Below are positions 32,118 to 41,269 of a stretch of DNA of 64,000 bases, in pieces. The stretch spans positions 1 through 64,000 of the forward strand of contig JAGTQX010000010.1 in the NCBI GenBank assembly GCA_018396675.1, in the 5' to 3' direction. This stretch comes from Candidatus Bathyarchaeota archaeon. Lineage in GTDB: Archaea; Thermoproteota; Bathyarchaeia; Bathyarchaeales; Bathycorpusculaceae. The number at the start of each line of letters is the position of its first letter. The first letter of the stretch is position 1. Position numbers and translations under genes: made by a program. Under the pieces are notes generated by a model that saw nothing but the letters and a program-made list of their open reading frames with translations, was not told where the DNA came from and made no database searches.

Positions 32118-33203
32118 TCATGTTGAATGTGGCAACGCGAACCTTAAAAGTGCGGCTATTCCGCCTAGCGAGACCAGTTTTGCTCCTGCCTCGTGCTCTG
32201 TGCTGACAACTATAATTTTCCCGTTTTTGTTCTCAACATCCTTCATCAACTGCTCCAGTAATAAGCGCTTTTCGTCTGGAGATTCACGCAAAATAGTGTC
32301 TGCCAAAGTAAGGGTTTCAACTGCTCCAAACTCAACGGCTTTCTGCACTTCTTCCAAGCCATAGGCAACATTATGTTCACCTTTGCCTAATCTTTTAAAA
32401 ATCTCTTCCACAACCATTGTTTCTTCTGCAACCCTCAAATTTTTCATTGTTTTCGCAAGGACACCTGAACGTAAAGCTTCGTAGATTCCGGCGACTCCAC
32501 TGTTGTTTACGCCTTTCACATCCAAGACTGATTTTGCTATTTCCGGGGCTTCTTTCTCCAAAAACTTTGCGAAATAGTTTTTAACGTAGCCAACGCCGAT
32601 TATCGCCATCGGACTGCTTTTCACGTCTAAAATTTGGCGTAAACTGTTTATGACTTTTTGGAAGTATTCTCTGAACGCGGCTTCTCTTTTTTCGGCTTCA
32701 AGTTTTCCAGGCAGTTTTACATGTTCTTCTGCTTTCACATCAACACCATACTGGGTTGTCACGGCTATCGCGTAACCTTCATCATCAACAGCGACAATTA
32801 ATACTGGTTTTTCCGAGGTTTTCTTAGCAGTTTCCAACCTTTCAATGTGGTACGGCGCCCACTTTTCCTTAACTATGGTTATCGGCGAATTTAACCCCAC
32901 GTTAAGCGTGTGATGAGCGCCTGTTGGAACAATTTCAGGCGCGCTGCAGATAACCCCGTGAATTCTTAGTCTGCCAAGAAGTTTGTCCCAAACAATTTTT
33001 TCCACTTTGACACCTATAAAAACTGACACTCTTTCGCCGCGTTTACTCCTAGCATATTTTTCGTCTTGCCTAATCTCCCGTGTAGTGTAAGCGTAAACCT
33101 CGTCGCCAACATTTATAATGTTGTATAAGTGCCACAAATCGTCTAATGTTTCAGGGACAACCTTTACAAAGCCCTTTTTCAAATTCATTTCTGTTATTTT
33201 CAA
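32118..33203 (-). CDS. pelA: Pelota / Dom34 ribosome-rescue factor
   Basis: A 361-residue eRF1-like protein that with an aEF1A/ABCE1 partner splits stalled ribosomes. Domain 1 is MKITEMNLKKGFVKVVPETLDDLWHLYN-type with an Sm-like fold, domain 2 includes IVAVDDEGYAIAVTTQYGVDV, and domain 3 includes IIVVSTEHEAGAKLVSLGGIAALLRF. The GGQ of eRF1 is absent, as expected for Pelota. Confidence 0.95.
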   Translation of the reverse strand: MKITEMNLKKGFVKVVPETLDDLWHLYNIINVGDEVYAYTTREIRQDEKYARSKRGERVSVFIGVKVEKIVWDKLLGRLRIHGVICSAPEIVPTGAHHTLNVGLNSPITIVKEKWAPYHIERLETAKKTSEKPVLIVAVDDEGYAIAVTTQYGVDVKAEEHVKLPGKLEAEKREAAFREYFQKVINSLRQILDVKSSPMAIIGVGYVKNYFAKFLEKEAPEIAKSVLDVKGVNNSGVAGIYEALRSGVLAKTMKNLRVAEETMVVEEIFKRLGKGEHNVAYGLEEVQKAVEFGAVETLTLADTILRESPDEKRLLLEQLMKDVENKNGKIIVVSTEHEAGAKLVSLGGIAALLRFALPHST

Positions 33204-33269
33204 AGCTTCGCCCTCGCCAAGTCAACGCCTAAACTTAAATTATACTAAAAAATGTCGAAAATTTAGTTC

Positions 33270-33734
33270 TTAATATGCGCGGCGGTGAGGTCTCACTAAC
33301 TCCTCTAGTATGGTTAACATGTCCGGAACTTTTGCAACTATGTCCGTAAAAGTGATTATGCCTGCAAGCTTGTCACTGTTGCGAGTTACTAGAAGCCTTT
33401 TAACCCCTTTCTTTGCCATAAGTTTAGCCGCCTCATTTATGCTCGCATTCTCGTCAATCGTAACAACTGGACTCGTCATAACCTGCCTAGCCGTCAAGGT
33501 TTCCGGAGCTAAACAGGGCTCAACAATTCTCCGCAATATATCCCTCTCCGTTATTATTCCAACTGGTCTCTCGCCCTGAACAACAACTATCGAACCAATA
33601 TCAAACTTGTTCATTGTCGCAACAACCTCTTTAACGCTTGAATCCGGCCTAACAACCTTAACATTTTTTGACATAACATCTCTAACGAGAACTATGCCAG
33701 CCAACTCAACGCCTCCAACAAACACTAGATACAT
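33270..33734 (-). CDS. CBS-domain pair protein
   Basis: 154 residues of two tandem CBS domains: VRDVMSKNVKVVRPDSSVKEV...GIITERDILRRIV, then ARQVMTSPVVTIDENASINEA...GIITFTDIVAKV. Such pairs bind adenine nucleotides and sense energy state. No effector domain is attached. The first ~15 residues (MYLVFVGGVELAG) may be untranslated if a later start is used. Confidence 0.92.
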   Translation of the reverse strand: MYLVFVGGVELAGIVLVRDVMSKNVKVVRPDSSVKEVVATMNKFDIGSIVVVQGERPVGIITERDILRRIVEPCLAPETLTARQVMTSPVVTIDENASINEAAKLMAKKGVKRLLVTRNSDKLAGIITFTDIVAKVPDMLTILEELVRPHRRAY

Positions 33735-33844
33735 TCAAAGTATTATTAAAAACTATTTGCATCAGATTCAGATGACGCTTACACGTAAATATCACGCACA
33801 CTGAAGATTGGCGGAGACGATGAATCGTGAAAACAGTCAATGCG

Positions 33845-33853
33845 TATATAAGC
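33845..33853 (+). promoter_or_regulatory. TATA box for the Cys-rich gene at 33926
   Basis: tatataagc in gcgtatataagcaag is a near-ideal archaeal TATA box. A start about 25 bases later would give a leader of about 50 bases. Confidence 0.5.
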
Positions 33854-33925
33854 AAGTTTTAAGCAATAACTGTCGAGACTCTTAAAGAAATCCTAAAGAA
33901 ACAGGACTAAGCGGATGTAGGAAGT

Positions 33926-34384
33926 TTGAGAGTATTAAAGATAAAATGGCAGAGGTTTGTATCTGATGGACAAACGTGCCCAAGATGCAGTTCAACAGAC
34001 AAAGAAATTGAAAAAGCAATTTCCATTCTTAAACAAGTTCTCGCACCACTTGAAATAGAAGTTACAATAGAAAAAAGCGAACTTTCTGTTACGGAATTTA
34101 GCAAAAACCCTTTAGAATCCAACAAAATTTGGATCGGAGACAAACCATTAGAAGAGTGGATAAACGCAACAGTAGGACAGAGCCCATGCTGCGAAGTGTG
34201 CAGCCCCCATGAATGCAGGACAGTCGAAGTGGAAGGAAAAATCTACGAAACAATTACTGCAGATTTAATAGTCAAAGCTGGAATTCACGCAGCTTTGCAA
34301 CTACTCAACACTGAACAGAATAAGCCATGCTGCGATAACAAAGACAACAAAACAAGCTGCCTTGGTAAATGCACAGAGCATTAG
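33926..34384 (+). CDS. Cysteine-rich protein resembling DUF2703
   Basis: 152 residues. CPRCSSTDKEIEKAISILKQ is a thioredoxin-like start with a CxxC, and SPCCEVCSPHECRTVEV plus PCCDNKDNKTSCLGKC are Cys clusters. The pattern resembles DUF2703 proteins, often linked to metal or arsenic stress, but here no ars genes are adjacent. TTG 33926 is used with aggaag directly upstream. Confidence 0.7.
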   Translation: MRVLKIKWQRFVSDGQTCPRCSSTDKEIEKAISILKQVLAPLEIEVTIEKSELSVTEFSKNPLESNKIWIGDKPLEEWINATVGQSPCCEVCSPHECRTVEVEGKIYETITADLIVKAGIHAALQLLNTEQNKPCCDNKDNKTSCLGKCTEH

Positions 34385-34478
34385 CCGCAAAATTACACTT
34401 TGTCACAATTTGGTTTGCTTGAAATAATTAAAATTGAGCTCTCATTTTTCTAAAACCTTGCTCTTGTTTCAACAAAAT

Positions 34479-34490
34479 CCTTAATAAACG
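34479..34490 (+). promoter_or_regulatory. TATA-like box of tRNA-Ala(GGC)
   Basis: ccttaataaacg centred about 26 bases before the mature tRNA 5' end. Confidence 0.45.
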
Positions 34491-34510
34491 TCTTGCAGAG
34501 TTTAAATCTG

Positions 34511-34585
34511 GGGCCGGTAGATCAGCTTGGTATGATCGCAGCGTTGGCATCGCTGAGGTCGCGGGTTCGAATCCCGCCCGGTCCA
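34511..34585 (+). tRNA. tRNA-Ala (anticodon GGC)
   Basis: Acceptor gggccgg pairs with ccggtcc, giving the G3-U70 alanine identity pair; anticodon stem cagcg/cgctg with loop ttggcat (GGC); T-arm gcggg-ttcgaat-cccgc; discriminator A. CCA is not encoded. No intron. Confidence 0.95.
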
Positions 34586-34704
34586 CTAATGCCCAGATTT
34601 TTTATGATCTATAAAATCAAGTGTCAAGTATTGTCGCAATTCCACGTCATGGAAAAATATATATGCTACGTTTTATAGACGCGCGCTAAATAAGAGCCAT
34701 AAAA

Positions 34705-36018
34705 ATGGCGGTTCGGGGGAGCGAGTCTGTCATGCAAGAGTCTGCTAAAGTATTTGGTGTGAAGGCTGAAAGTGGAAGATGGCTTATTGTAATTGCTGGT
34801 TTAATGACGATGTTTTGTCTTGGCGCAATTTATGCCTACAGCGTAATTGCTGTGCCGTTGAGAAAAGTGTTTGAAGCTTCGCCTCCAGAAGGTTATGGTT
34901 TAGCGGTTACGTCTACCGAGATGCAGATTCCCTTCATAGTTTTCCTATTTGTTTTCGCGGTTACAATGCCGTTGACGGGAAAGTACATCGAGAAGTATGG
35001 CCCGAAAAAAATTGCCTTGGTTGGAGCAGTTTTCGTTGGTCTTGGATGGTTTTTGGCTTCCTTTGCCACTTCTCCGTGGACTCTTATTTTCCTCTACGGA
35101 GTAATCGGCGGCCTAGGAGTGGGAATCGCATACAACTGTCCAATAGTGACCTCAACTAGATGGTTCCCTGATAGGAGAGGCTTAGCGGTTGGGTTAACCG
35201 TTTTGGGATTCGGCTTTTCAGCAGCCATAGTCGGACCGCTTGTAGACTTTCTTGTGGCAAACTTCGGCGTATTCACAATGTTCCAAATCCTCGGCGTTTT
35301 ATTCTTTGTTCTAATGGTCATCTTCGCATTCTTTCTACGTTTTCCACCCGCGGGCTGGAAACCGAAAGGATGGAAGCCTCCGGAGTCAAAAGCCGCCGCA
35401 AGAGCCGAGTTAACGCGTGGCGAGATGGTGAAAACTGGTTCGTTTTATGCTTTATGGATTTGCTATACTATTGGAACGCTTGCTGGGCTAATGGCGATAG
35501 GCGTAGCCAAAAGCGTTGGGTTAGAAGTAGCCAACAATGCTGGCATAAATGAGGCGGAAATCTCCACGCTGTTAACTGCCTTAATGATACCGTTTGCTTG
35601 CTGTAATGGTTTCGGCCGCCCATTGTTCGGATGGATAACGGACAAGCTTGCCCCGAAAAAAATGGCCATAATCTCCTTCACATTAATCCTGCTGGCTTCT
35701 CTGCTGATTTACACCAACCCAGCCTCAATCATAGCCTACGTTATAACGTTCGCAATTTTATGGCTGAACCTAGGCGGATGGCTAGCCATAGCACCAGCCG
35801 CAACCGCATATTTCTTTGGAACAAAGGATTACGCCCGCAACTATGGATTGGTATTCACGGCTTACGGTGCAGGAGCAGTTATCGGCAACATTTTGGCTGG
35901 ACAGGCTAAAGACTTGTTCGGGGCATACATAATGGTGTTTCCATATGTGATGGCCCTTGCCATTGTAGGGATAATTATAGCTGCGGTGGCGCTTAAATCG
36001 CCGAAACCAAAAGACTGA
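34705..36018 (+). CDS. MFS transporter, oxalate/formate-antiporter (OFA) type
   Basis: 437 residues, twelve predicted membrane helices. The start WLIVIAGLMTMFCLGAIYAYSVIAVPL and the motif RWFPDRRGLAVGLTVLGFG between helices are typical of OFA-family carriers. A second half begins near TGSFYALWICYTIGTLAG. Substrate unknown (small organic anions are likely). Isolated gene downstream of a tRNA. Confidence 0.88.
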   Translation: MAVRGSESVMQESAKVFGVKAESGRWLIVIAGLMTMFCLGAIYAYSVIAVPLRKVFEASPPEGYGLAVTSTEMQIPFIVFLFVFAVTMPLTGKYIEKYGPKKIALVGAVFVGLGWFLASFATSPWTLIFLYGVIGGLGVGIAYNCPIVTSTRWFPDRRGLAVGLTVLGFGFSAAIVGPLVDFLVANFGVFTMFQILGVLFFVLMVIFAFFLRFPPAGWKPKGWKPPESKAAARAELTRGEMVKTGSFYALWICYTIGTLAGLMAIGVAKSVGLEVANNAGINEAEISTLLTALMIPFACCNGFGRPLFGWITDKLAPKKMAIISFTLILLASLLIYTNPASIIAYVITFAILWLNLGGWLAIAPAATAYFFGTKDYARNYGLVFTAYGAGAVIGNILAGQAKDLFGAYIMVFPYVMALAIVGIIIAAVALKSPKPKD

Positions 36019-36051
36019 AAACCAAAAAGGCATGCATTAAGTCTGGAATTT

Positions 36052-37575
36052 CTATTTTCGTTTCAAACGCAGTTTAATCCGCGTTTTTGTTCTGCTTATC
36101 CAGTTGTAAACTGGAATGAGCGGGTATTTTATTGGCTGCGGCAGAACATCTTTAAGTTCCGTGTGTAGTCCTAGTTTTATTGCGATTTTGCCTTTACGCG
36201 ATAAAGGTATGTAGTAACGTGTTAAGTGGAACTGTGTGAAGCCGTTGTTCTCTTTGAACTTGTCAAGAGAAGGATGATTTCCCATTCTGCCATACATTAT
36301 CCACGGAATCTGTCTGGTTGCACAAACTTCAACTGTTTTGGCGATTAACGCGTTGTTTATTGCTTTATCCCAATGTCTCTGCAATGAAAGTATCTGTGAA
36401 ATAATGGCTATGTTTTCGCCTTTAACAAGCTGCACAAACCCGACAAGTTCGTCTTGAAGATATGCTCCAACATAAATGATGTTATCATCTGAAGCGGAGA
36501 CCATTTTCCTCACTGCTTCAAAGGGTTTTCCGTAATGTGGAAAACCGCGCTCCTGCCTTATCGGAGTCTCATTGTATATTTTCCATATGTCTTCAGCCAG
36601 CTTCTCGCTCGGTTCGACTGTTTCGGTTCGTATACCGCTTTTTTCCGCTTTACGGATCATGTTACGCGTTTTCTTTCCTATGTTTTTCCACCATTCTTCA
36701 AATGATGTGACGCGCAGAAGTGCAACGTTATCTTTTCCTTTCACCCAAAAATTCGGCAGGTTTGGAAGTGTTGAACACCATTTCCGTTCTATAAACGTAA
36801 ATATGTCTATGCCCATGTCTCTGATTTTACTGATAAATTTCTCTGTGGGGACGATGTCTCTTTCATATTCTTTAGCGTCCCTTGCAATTCTGAAAAACAA
36901 TTTTTTTCGGATGGTCACCGTTTCAAGTTCTCTGTCCACGTTTAATATCCGCCTTAATGCTTCGTAGAACCTTCCTCTGTAATTTATTTTTCCTCTTTGA
37001 AAAAGCCATATAGGATGAATATGCAGTGCATAACCCTTTTTAACGTGAACCTCAGCCATCTTTACGGCTTCGTCCACGCTGTGCCTATAACAAATTACAT
37101 CTAAACCCATTGAAAGAAATTGGTAAAAGGACTGCAAAGGATAATTCTCTGGAATAGGCGGCGACTTATAATTCCATCGTTTCCACATCAGTCTGGCGAG
37201 CAAACGTGCGGTTCCATGAACCGTGTAATAGTTCACTTTTTTTCCAGTCAACTTCTCGAGCATTTTAAGCTCTTTGTATGGATCATTTGCTACGTGTAAT
37301 GCAATCTCATGTCTGCTGTTGTCAAGCAGTTTTAACAACTCCAAATCTGGAAACGTTTTAGGCGTGAAAAACCAGTAGGCCTTAACTTCTTTCGGCGAAT
37401 CATTAATCATTTTCGCGATTATCTTTGAATTTTTAAGGTAGTCACCACCGCACTTCATTCCTAAAGTCGTGTAAATGAAGCTTCTAAACCGCGAAGGATA
37501 AGGATAGTCAACATCTATTCTAAGCTTTATCAATTTTTTCCCTTTTTCCATCTCTTGGTATTTCAATTGAAACAC
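36052..37575 (-). CDS. Fusion of a polysaccharide-deacetylase-like domain and a GNAT/FemAB-like acyltransferase
   Basis: 507 residues. The N-terminal ~230 residues have LRIDVDYPYPSRF (the RxDxD start of NodB-like folds), NSRHEIALHVANDP and ALHIHPIWLFQRG, i.e. metal-binding-type His/Asp. Residues ~280-470 resemble a FemAB/GNAT acyltransferase: KKTRNMIRKAEKSGIRTE, YVGAYLQDELVGFVQLVKG and WIMYGRMGNHPSLDKFKENNGF. A role in glycan or surface-polymer modification is inferred. An ATG at 37551 is an alternative start. Confidence 0.72.
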   Translation of the reverse strand: MFQLKYQEMEKGKKLIKLRIDVDYPYPSRFRSFIYTTLGMKCGGDYLKNSKIIAKMINDSPKEVKAYWFFTPKTFPDLELLKLLDNSRHEIALHVANDPYKELKMLEKLTGKKVNYYTVHGTARLLARLMWKRWNYKSPPIPENYPLQSFYQFLSMGLDVICYRHSVDEAVKMAEVHVKKGYALHIHPIWLFQRGKINYRGRFYEALRRILNVDRELETVTIRKKLFFRIARDAKEYERDIVPTEKFISKIRDMGIDIFTFIERKWCSTLPNLPNFWVKGKDNVALLRVTSFEEWWKNIGKKTRNMIRKAEKSGIRTETVEPSEKLAEDIWKIYNETPIRQERGFPHYGKPFEAVRKMVSASDDNIIYVGAYLQDELVGFVQLVKGENIAIISQILSLQRHWDKAINNALIAKTVEVCATRQIPWIMYGRMGNHPSLDKFKENNGFTQFHLTRYYIPLSRKGKIAIKLGLHTELKDVLPQPIKYPLIPVYNWISRTKTRIKLRLKRK

Positions 37576-37664
37576 TGTTTAAACTTATAAAATCTTTATC
37601 GTTGTGTCCAATCATCAGTTGCAAAACACTATTTTTTTATATTGTTGATGTCTAATCATTATTT

Positions 37665-38339
37665 ATGATAACTATCGGAGAAGCGGTAGCAACTGCGTTA
37701 CTTTTCGCTTGGGTTGTTTTCGTAGCTGAAGTTTTAACAAGAAAGCTTTATGCGTATATGATGCGGCGGAACGTGCAGCATTACGTCGCGGTCTACTACA
37801 ACAGGAAGGTTATACATATTTTGACTGGAGGAGTGGTTGCATTGCTTGTGCCTTACATTTTTGCAACTCCTGTGCTTCCGCTTGCAATGGCTGTTCTTTT
37901 GGCTGTTTTCCTTTACATACCGCATAGGAGAGGAAAAATTTTCTACTGGTTTCAGACAGAAGACAACGCTTACGAGGTTTCATTCTGCATCATGTGGGGA
38001 ATAGTGATAACGCTTGGATGGTTCGTCTCCGAAGGCAACTTTTGGTTCGGAGTTCTGCCAGTAATCTTCATGTCAATCGGGGACGCAATAACCGGAATCG
38101 TGCGAAACATAATCTACAAACGCAGAACAAAATCCTGGTGGGGAAACCTAGCAATGGCCTCATTCTCGATACCAGTAGGTGCAGTGCTAGGTGCAGCAGG
38201 CATAATCGCCGGAGCAGCAGCCTCATTCATAGAACACTTCGAATCAAACCCCATAGACGATAACATAACCGTACCCTTATCATCGTTCATGATACTGCTG
38301 TTAGCAAAAATTTTCACACCTTGGCTTCTAACAATTTAA
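37665..38339 (+). CDS. Dolichol-kinase-like integral membrane protein
   Basis: 224 residues, about six or seven helices. NRKVIHILTGGVVALLVP, VIFMSIGDAITGIVRN and WWGNLAMASFSIPVGAVLG...IEHFESNPIDDNITVPL match the CTP-dependent polyprenol (dolichol/phytol) kinase superfamily. It probably phosphorylates an isoprenoid alcohol for lipid or N-glycan carrier recycling. Exact substrate unknown. Confidence 0.82.
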   Translation: MITIGEAVATALLFAWVVFVAEVLTRKLYAYMMRRNVQHYVAVYYNRKVIHILTGGVVALLVPYIFATPVLPLAMAVLLAVFLYIPHRRGKIFYWFQTEDNAYEVSFCIMWGIVITLGWFVSEGNFWFGVLPVIFMSIGDAITGIVRNIIYKRRTKSWWGNLAMASFSIPVGAVLGAAGIIAGAAASFIEHFESNPIDDNITVPLSSFMILLLAKIFTPWLLTI

Positions 38340-38360
38340 ACCGTAAAGACTTTTTTGAAG

Positions 38361-38434
38361 TGGACCGGGGGGGATTTGAACCCCCGACCTCCCGAGTGCA
38401 AGTCGGGCGTTCATACCAGCTGAACTACCGGCCC
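38361..38434 (-). tRNA. tRNA-Ala (anticodon TGC)
   Basis: Minus strand: acceptor gggccgg/ccggtcc with G3-U70, anticodon stem cccga/tcggg with loop cttgcac (TGC), T-loop ttcaaat, discriminator A. The acceptor is identical to the GGC isoacceptor 4 kb away. No CCA, no intron. Confidence 0.95.
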
Positions 38435-38554
38435 GTGTCGTTTCTTTCTGAAAAGAACCGACGTTAAGAAATTTAGAGGTTTCGGTTCGTGTTTGGTTAG
38501 TGTATGTGCCTAAAGTTTAAAATGGTGATTTCAGGGTTTAGGTTGGGTTGAGGG

Positions 38555-38947
38555 GTGCACAATTTGACTTTGAATGTGAGTGGAAGGTTTGTTGTTCAGC
38601 GGCATCATGCGAGGCGTTTGCATTATGATTTTAGGCTTGAGATGGATGGCGTTTTGAAGAGTTGGGCTGTTCCGAAAGAGCCGCCGCTTGAGGCGGGCGT
38701 TAGACGATTAGCTGTTGAAGTTGAAGACCATGCTTTAAGCTACTTGAATTTTGAAGGCGTAATACCGGAAGGGATGTATGGCGCTGGAACTGTGGAGATT
38801 TGGGATAAAGGCGTTTACACGCTTAAGAGTAGAAGCAGCGACAAGATAGAATTCACTTTGAATGGTGATAAGATGAATGGTGACTATGCACTGATAAGGT
38901 TTAAAGGCGACGAAAACTGGCTTCTAATAAAAAAGAAAAGCCGTTGA
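38555..38947 (+). CDS. Stand-alone LigD-type 3'-phosphoesterase domain protein
   Basis: 130 residues: FVVQRHHARRLHYDFRLEMDGVLKSWAVPK with the HxDxR active-site pattern, then EVEDHALSYLNFEGVIPEGMYGAGTVEIWD. In bacteria this domain trims 3' ends in non-homologous end joining as part of LigD; archaea encode it alone. No Ku, ligase or polymerase partner is in the window. GTG 38555 or TTG 38564 can start it. Confidence 0.9.
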   Translation: MHNLTLNVSGRFVVQRHHARRLHYDFRLEMDGVLKSWAVPKEPPLEAGVRRLAVEVEDHALSYLNFEGVIPEGMYGAGTVEIWDKGVYTLKSRSSDKIEFTLNGDKMNGDYALIRFKGDENWLLIKKKSR

Positions 38948-38984
38948 AAGAAGTCAAAAAATCGAAAAGGAAGCGCAATAACAC

Positions 38985-40292
38985 TTGCAACTGCAAAATT
39001 CACGTGGTAAATGGCTAAACAGAATCTTTTACAACCTTGGCATTTTCCAGTTTCTAACTTTTCTAAGAAGAGGAATTTTCTACACTTTCATGATTAACTA
39101 TCTCTACTCGCTTATGCATACTGCCACTTCGACAGCTTCACTTGGGACGTTAAACATGGTGGCTTCGGCTTTGGGTCAAAACCTGATTTGGGGGAAAATC
39201 TGCGACCGTTATAAGGCTAGAACACGTCTAATAATAGCTGGAGAAACAATCGCGGGCATAACCTACATACTCGTGTTTTTCGCCCACCGTTTTCTATTGG
39301 ACGCTGGAGAAAGCTTCACGGCTGGTTTGGCAATAATTTTCGGATTGTCTTTCCTAGAATTTTTCTGGTCAATGTCAGATGTTGGCTGGGCTGCGCTTTT
39401 GACCGACGTTACAACGCCGAAAATCCGCGGAAGAATCGTAGGCATACTGAACTTTGTGGCTTCACTTGGCAGAATGGTCGGCATATTTGTTGCAGGTTTT
39501 CTTTACGCTGGAGGCGAAGGATTCAGAAACGGAACAATATTCTTCACAGTGGTGCTTCTCCTCTTCGCCGGAGCCGCACTTATGGCTTTCATCTCCACAA
39601 GAGTAAAAAAGGCTAACTTTACGCAGACACAAAACATCACAGTTGCAGAAACAGAAAACACACGCGAAACTTCTGTTGGAAACGAGAAGGCATACAACTG
39701 GTTCCTAGCGGCGCTGATAATAATTGTTTTAGGCGCTTCATGCATCAACCAAATATTTCTGCTCTTCATAAAGCTTCCAAGTGGTTTAAACGCGAGTGAC
39801 GGTGAAATGAGCATAATAATCAGCGCTTGGACGGTTGGTGGAATGATTGCGAGCGCCACATCCGGGAGACTTGCAGACAAAATTGGACGAGAAAAAACAA
39901 TACTGGCCGCGCTTGTTCTGGCGATAATTACACCGCTGCTTTACGGCGTAGCCGCGAATTTCCTGTTAATGGCCCTAATTTACGGGCTTAACGGCATATC
40001 GTTCTGGAGCATCCAAACAGTAAGCTTCACTCTTGCAGGAGACCTAATACCAGAAACCAAACGTGGACGATTATTCAGCAGATACAACACCGTTATCGCA
40101 TTAAGCTGGGGACCCGCTGGAATACTTATAGGCGGACCGCTCGCGGATATTCAAGTTAAAATTTTGGGAGCAACCGAATATACCGCGTTTCTAAACACTT
40201 TTTACGTTTCATCAATTATAGTTGCGCTGGGAACAGCCTTATTCAGCATAAAATTTTTGAAAAAACCAGCGACGGAACAGCCTAAACTTTAA
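38985..40292 (+). CDS. MFS transporter
   Basis: 435 residues with about twelve membrane helices. ICDRYKARTRLIIAGETIAG and TSGRLADKIGREKTILAALV are the conserved loops after helices 2 and 8 (GxxxDRxGRr-like). The central cytosolic loop is acidic and Thr/Glu-rich. It could be a drug or metabolite exporter; no substrate can be read. Probably starts at TTG 38985. Confidence 0.85.
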   Translation: MQLQNSRGKWLNRIFYNLGIFQFLTFLRRGIFYTFMINYLYSLMHTATSTASLGTLNMVASALGQNLIWGKICDRYKARTRLIIAGETIAGITYILVFFAHRFLLDAGESFTAGLAIIFGLSFLEFFWSMSDVGWAALLTDVTTPKIRGRIVGILNFVASLGRMVGIFVAGFLYAGGEGFRNGTIFFTVVLLLFAGAALMAFISTRVKKANFTQTQNITVAETENTRETSVGNEKAYNWFLAALIIIVLGASCINQIFLLFIKLPSGLNASDGEMSIIISAWTVGGMIASATSGRLADKIGREKTILAALVLAIITPLLYGVAANFLLMALIYGLNGISFWSIQTVSFTLAGDLIPETKRGRLFSRYNTVIALSWGPAGILIGGPLADIQVKILGATEYTAFLNTFYVSSIIVALGTALFSIKFLKKPATEQPKL

Positions 40293-40330
40293 AGCCATAA
40301 TGAAAACACTAGATTTCAGTGGGATTTGAC

Positions 40331-40819
40331 ATGTTAAAGTTTGAAACTGTAAAGGTTGAAGTGCCTAAAGAGTGCAATGTGATTTTGGGGATGGCGCATT
40401 TCATCAAAACAGTTGAAGACTTATACGAGGCTTTGGTTAACTCTGTCCCAAACATAAAATTCGGCATAGGCTTCTGCGAAAGCTCTGGACCATGCCTAGT
40501 GAGGCACGAGGGAAACGACGAGGAATTAAGGCGGCTTGCAGCTGAAAAAGCCTTCGAAATAGCATGCGGTCACAGCTTCATAATCTTCCTAAAAAACGCT
40601 TATCCAATAAACGTTCTTGACAAAATCCGAAAAGTGCCGGAAGTCTGCACAATTTACGCGGCTACCGCAAACCCGCTTGAAATTATAATCGCGGAAACAG
40701 CACAGGGCAGAGGAATAATTGGCGTCGTTGACGGCTTAAAAAGCCGAGGAATAGAAGCGGAAAACGATATAAGAGAAAGAAAGGAGTTTTTGCGGAAAAT
40801 AGGCTACAAGCTTGGCTGA
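40331..40819 (+). CDS. Adenosine-specific kinase family protein (PF04008)
   Basis: About 162 residues: [31 protein letters not shown], then [20 protein letters not shown] and [28 protein letters not shown]. These motifs define the COG1839/Adenosine_kin family of thermophile proteins thought to bind adenosine; activity is weakly documented. ATG 40331 is preferred to GTG 40319 (gtgggatttgac upstream). Confidence 0.9.
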   Translation: MLKFETVKVEVPKECNVILGMAHFIKTVEDLYEALVNSVPNIKFGIGFCESSGPCLVRHEGNDEELRRLAAEKAFEIACGHSFIIFLKNAYPINVLDKIRKVPEVCTIYAATANPLEIIIAETAQGRGIIGVVDGLKSRGIEAENDIRERKEFLRKIGYKLG

Positions 40820-40945
40820 AACTGAATTCGGACTAAAACAAAAAAGGCATCGCAGGGTGGATTGCGCTGGGCGACTGGTTATTCATGGAAACCTTTTATT
40901 CTGGTTCACAGCGCTTTTTTGAGTGAGGCGGTTTTCATTTATTCT

Positions 40946-41182
40946 TTATCGGGAGGCTATTAACTCCTGTTGGATTTCAAATGGAACTTTTTCTCTCATT
41001 CTTTCGGCGGCATAAGTGACAAGTGTTCTAAACTGTTTTTCTGTCAAAACGTTGCGTGCCCTTGACAAAATTTCGAGACATATTTCTTTAAAAACCAAGT
41101 CGGCGCAACTCATTTTTGCGTCGTCAATTAATTCCTTGCACGCTTGAAGGATTCTGTTGTCCAACGCTATTCCACCCTGCAA
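40946..41182 (-). CDS. Small helical protein, function unknown
   Basis: 78 residues, all-helical pattern: ILQACKELIDDAKMSCADLVFKEICLEILSRARNVLTEKQFRTL. Not recognised. The start could be ATG 41182 or the internal TTG. Coding-like third positions and its isolation on the minus strand support reality moderately. Confidence 0.5.
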   Translation of the reverse strand: MQGGIALDNRILQACKELIDDAKMSCADLVFKEICLEILSRARNVLTEKQFRTLVTYAAERMREKVPFEIQQELIASR

Positions 41183-41269
41183 GCAGATACTTAACGCTGA
41201 AACATTAAAACACTTATGAATTCAAAAACTGAATTGAAAATAAATAATTTTATGCAGCGAAAAATCGTG

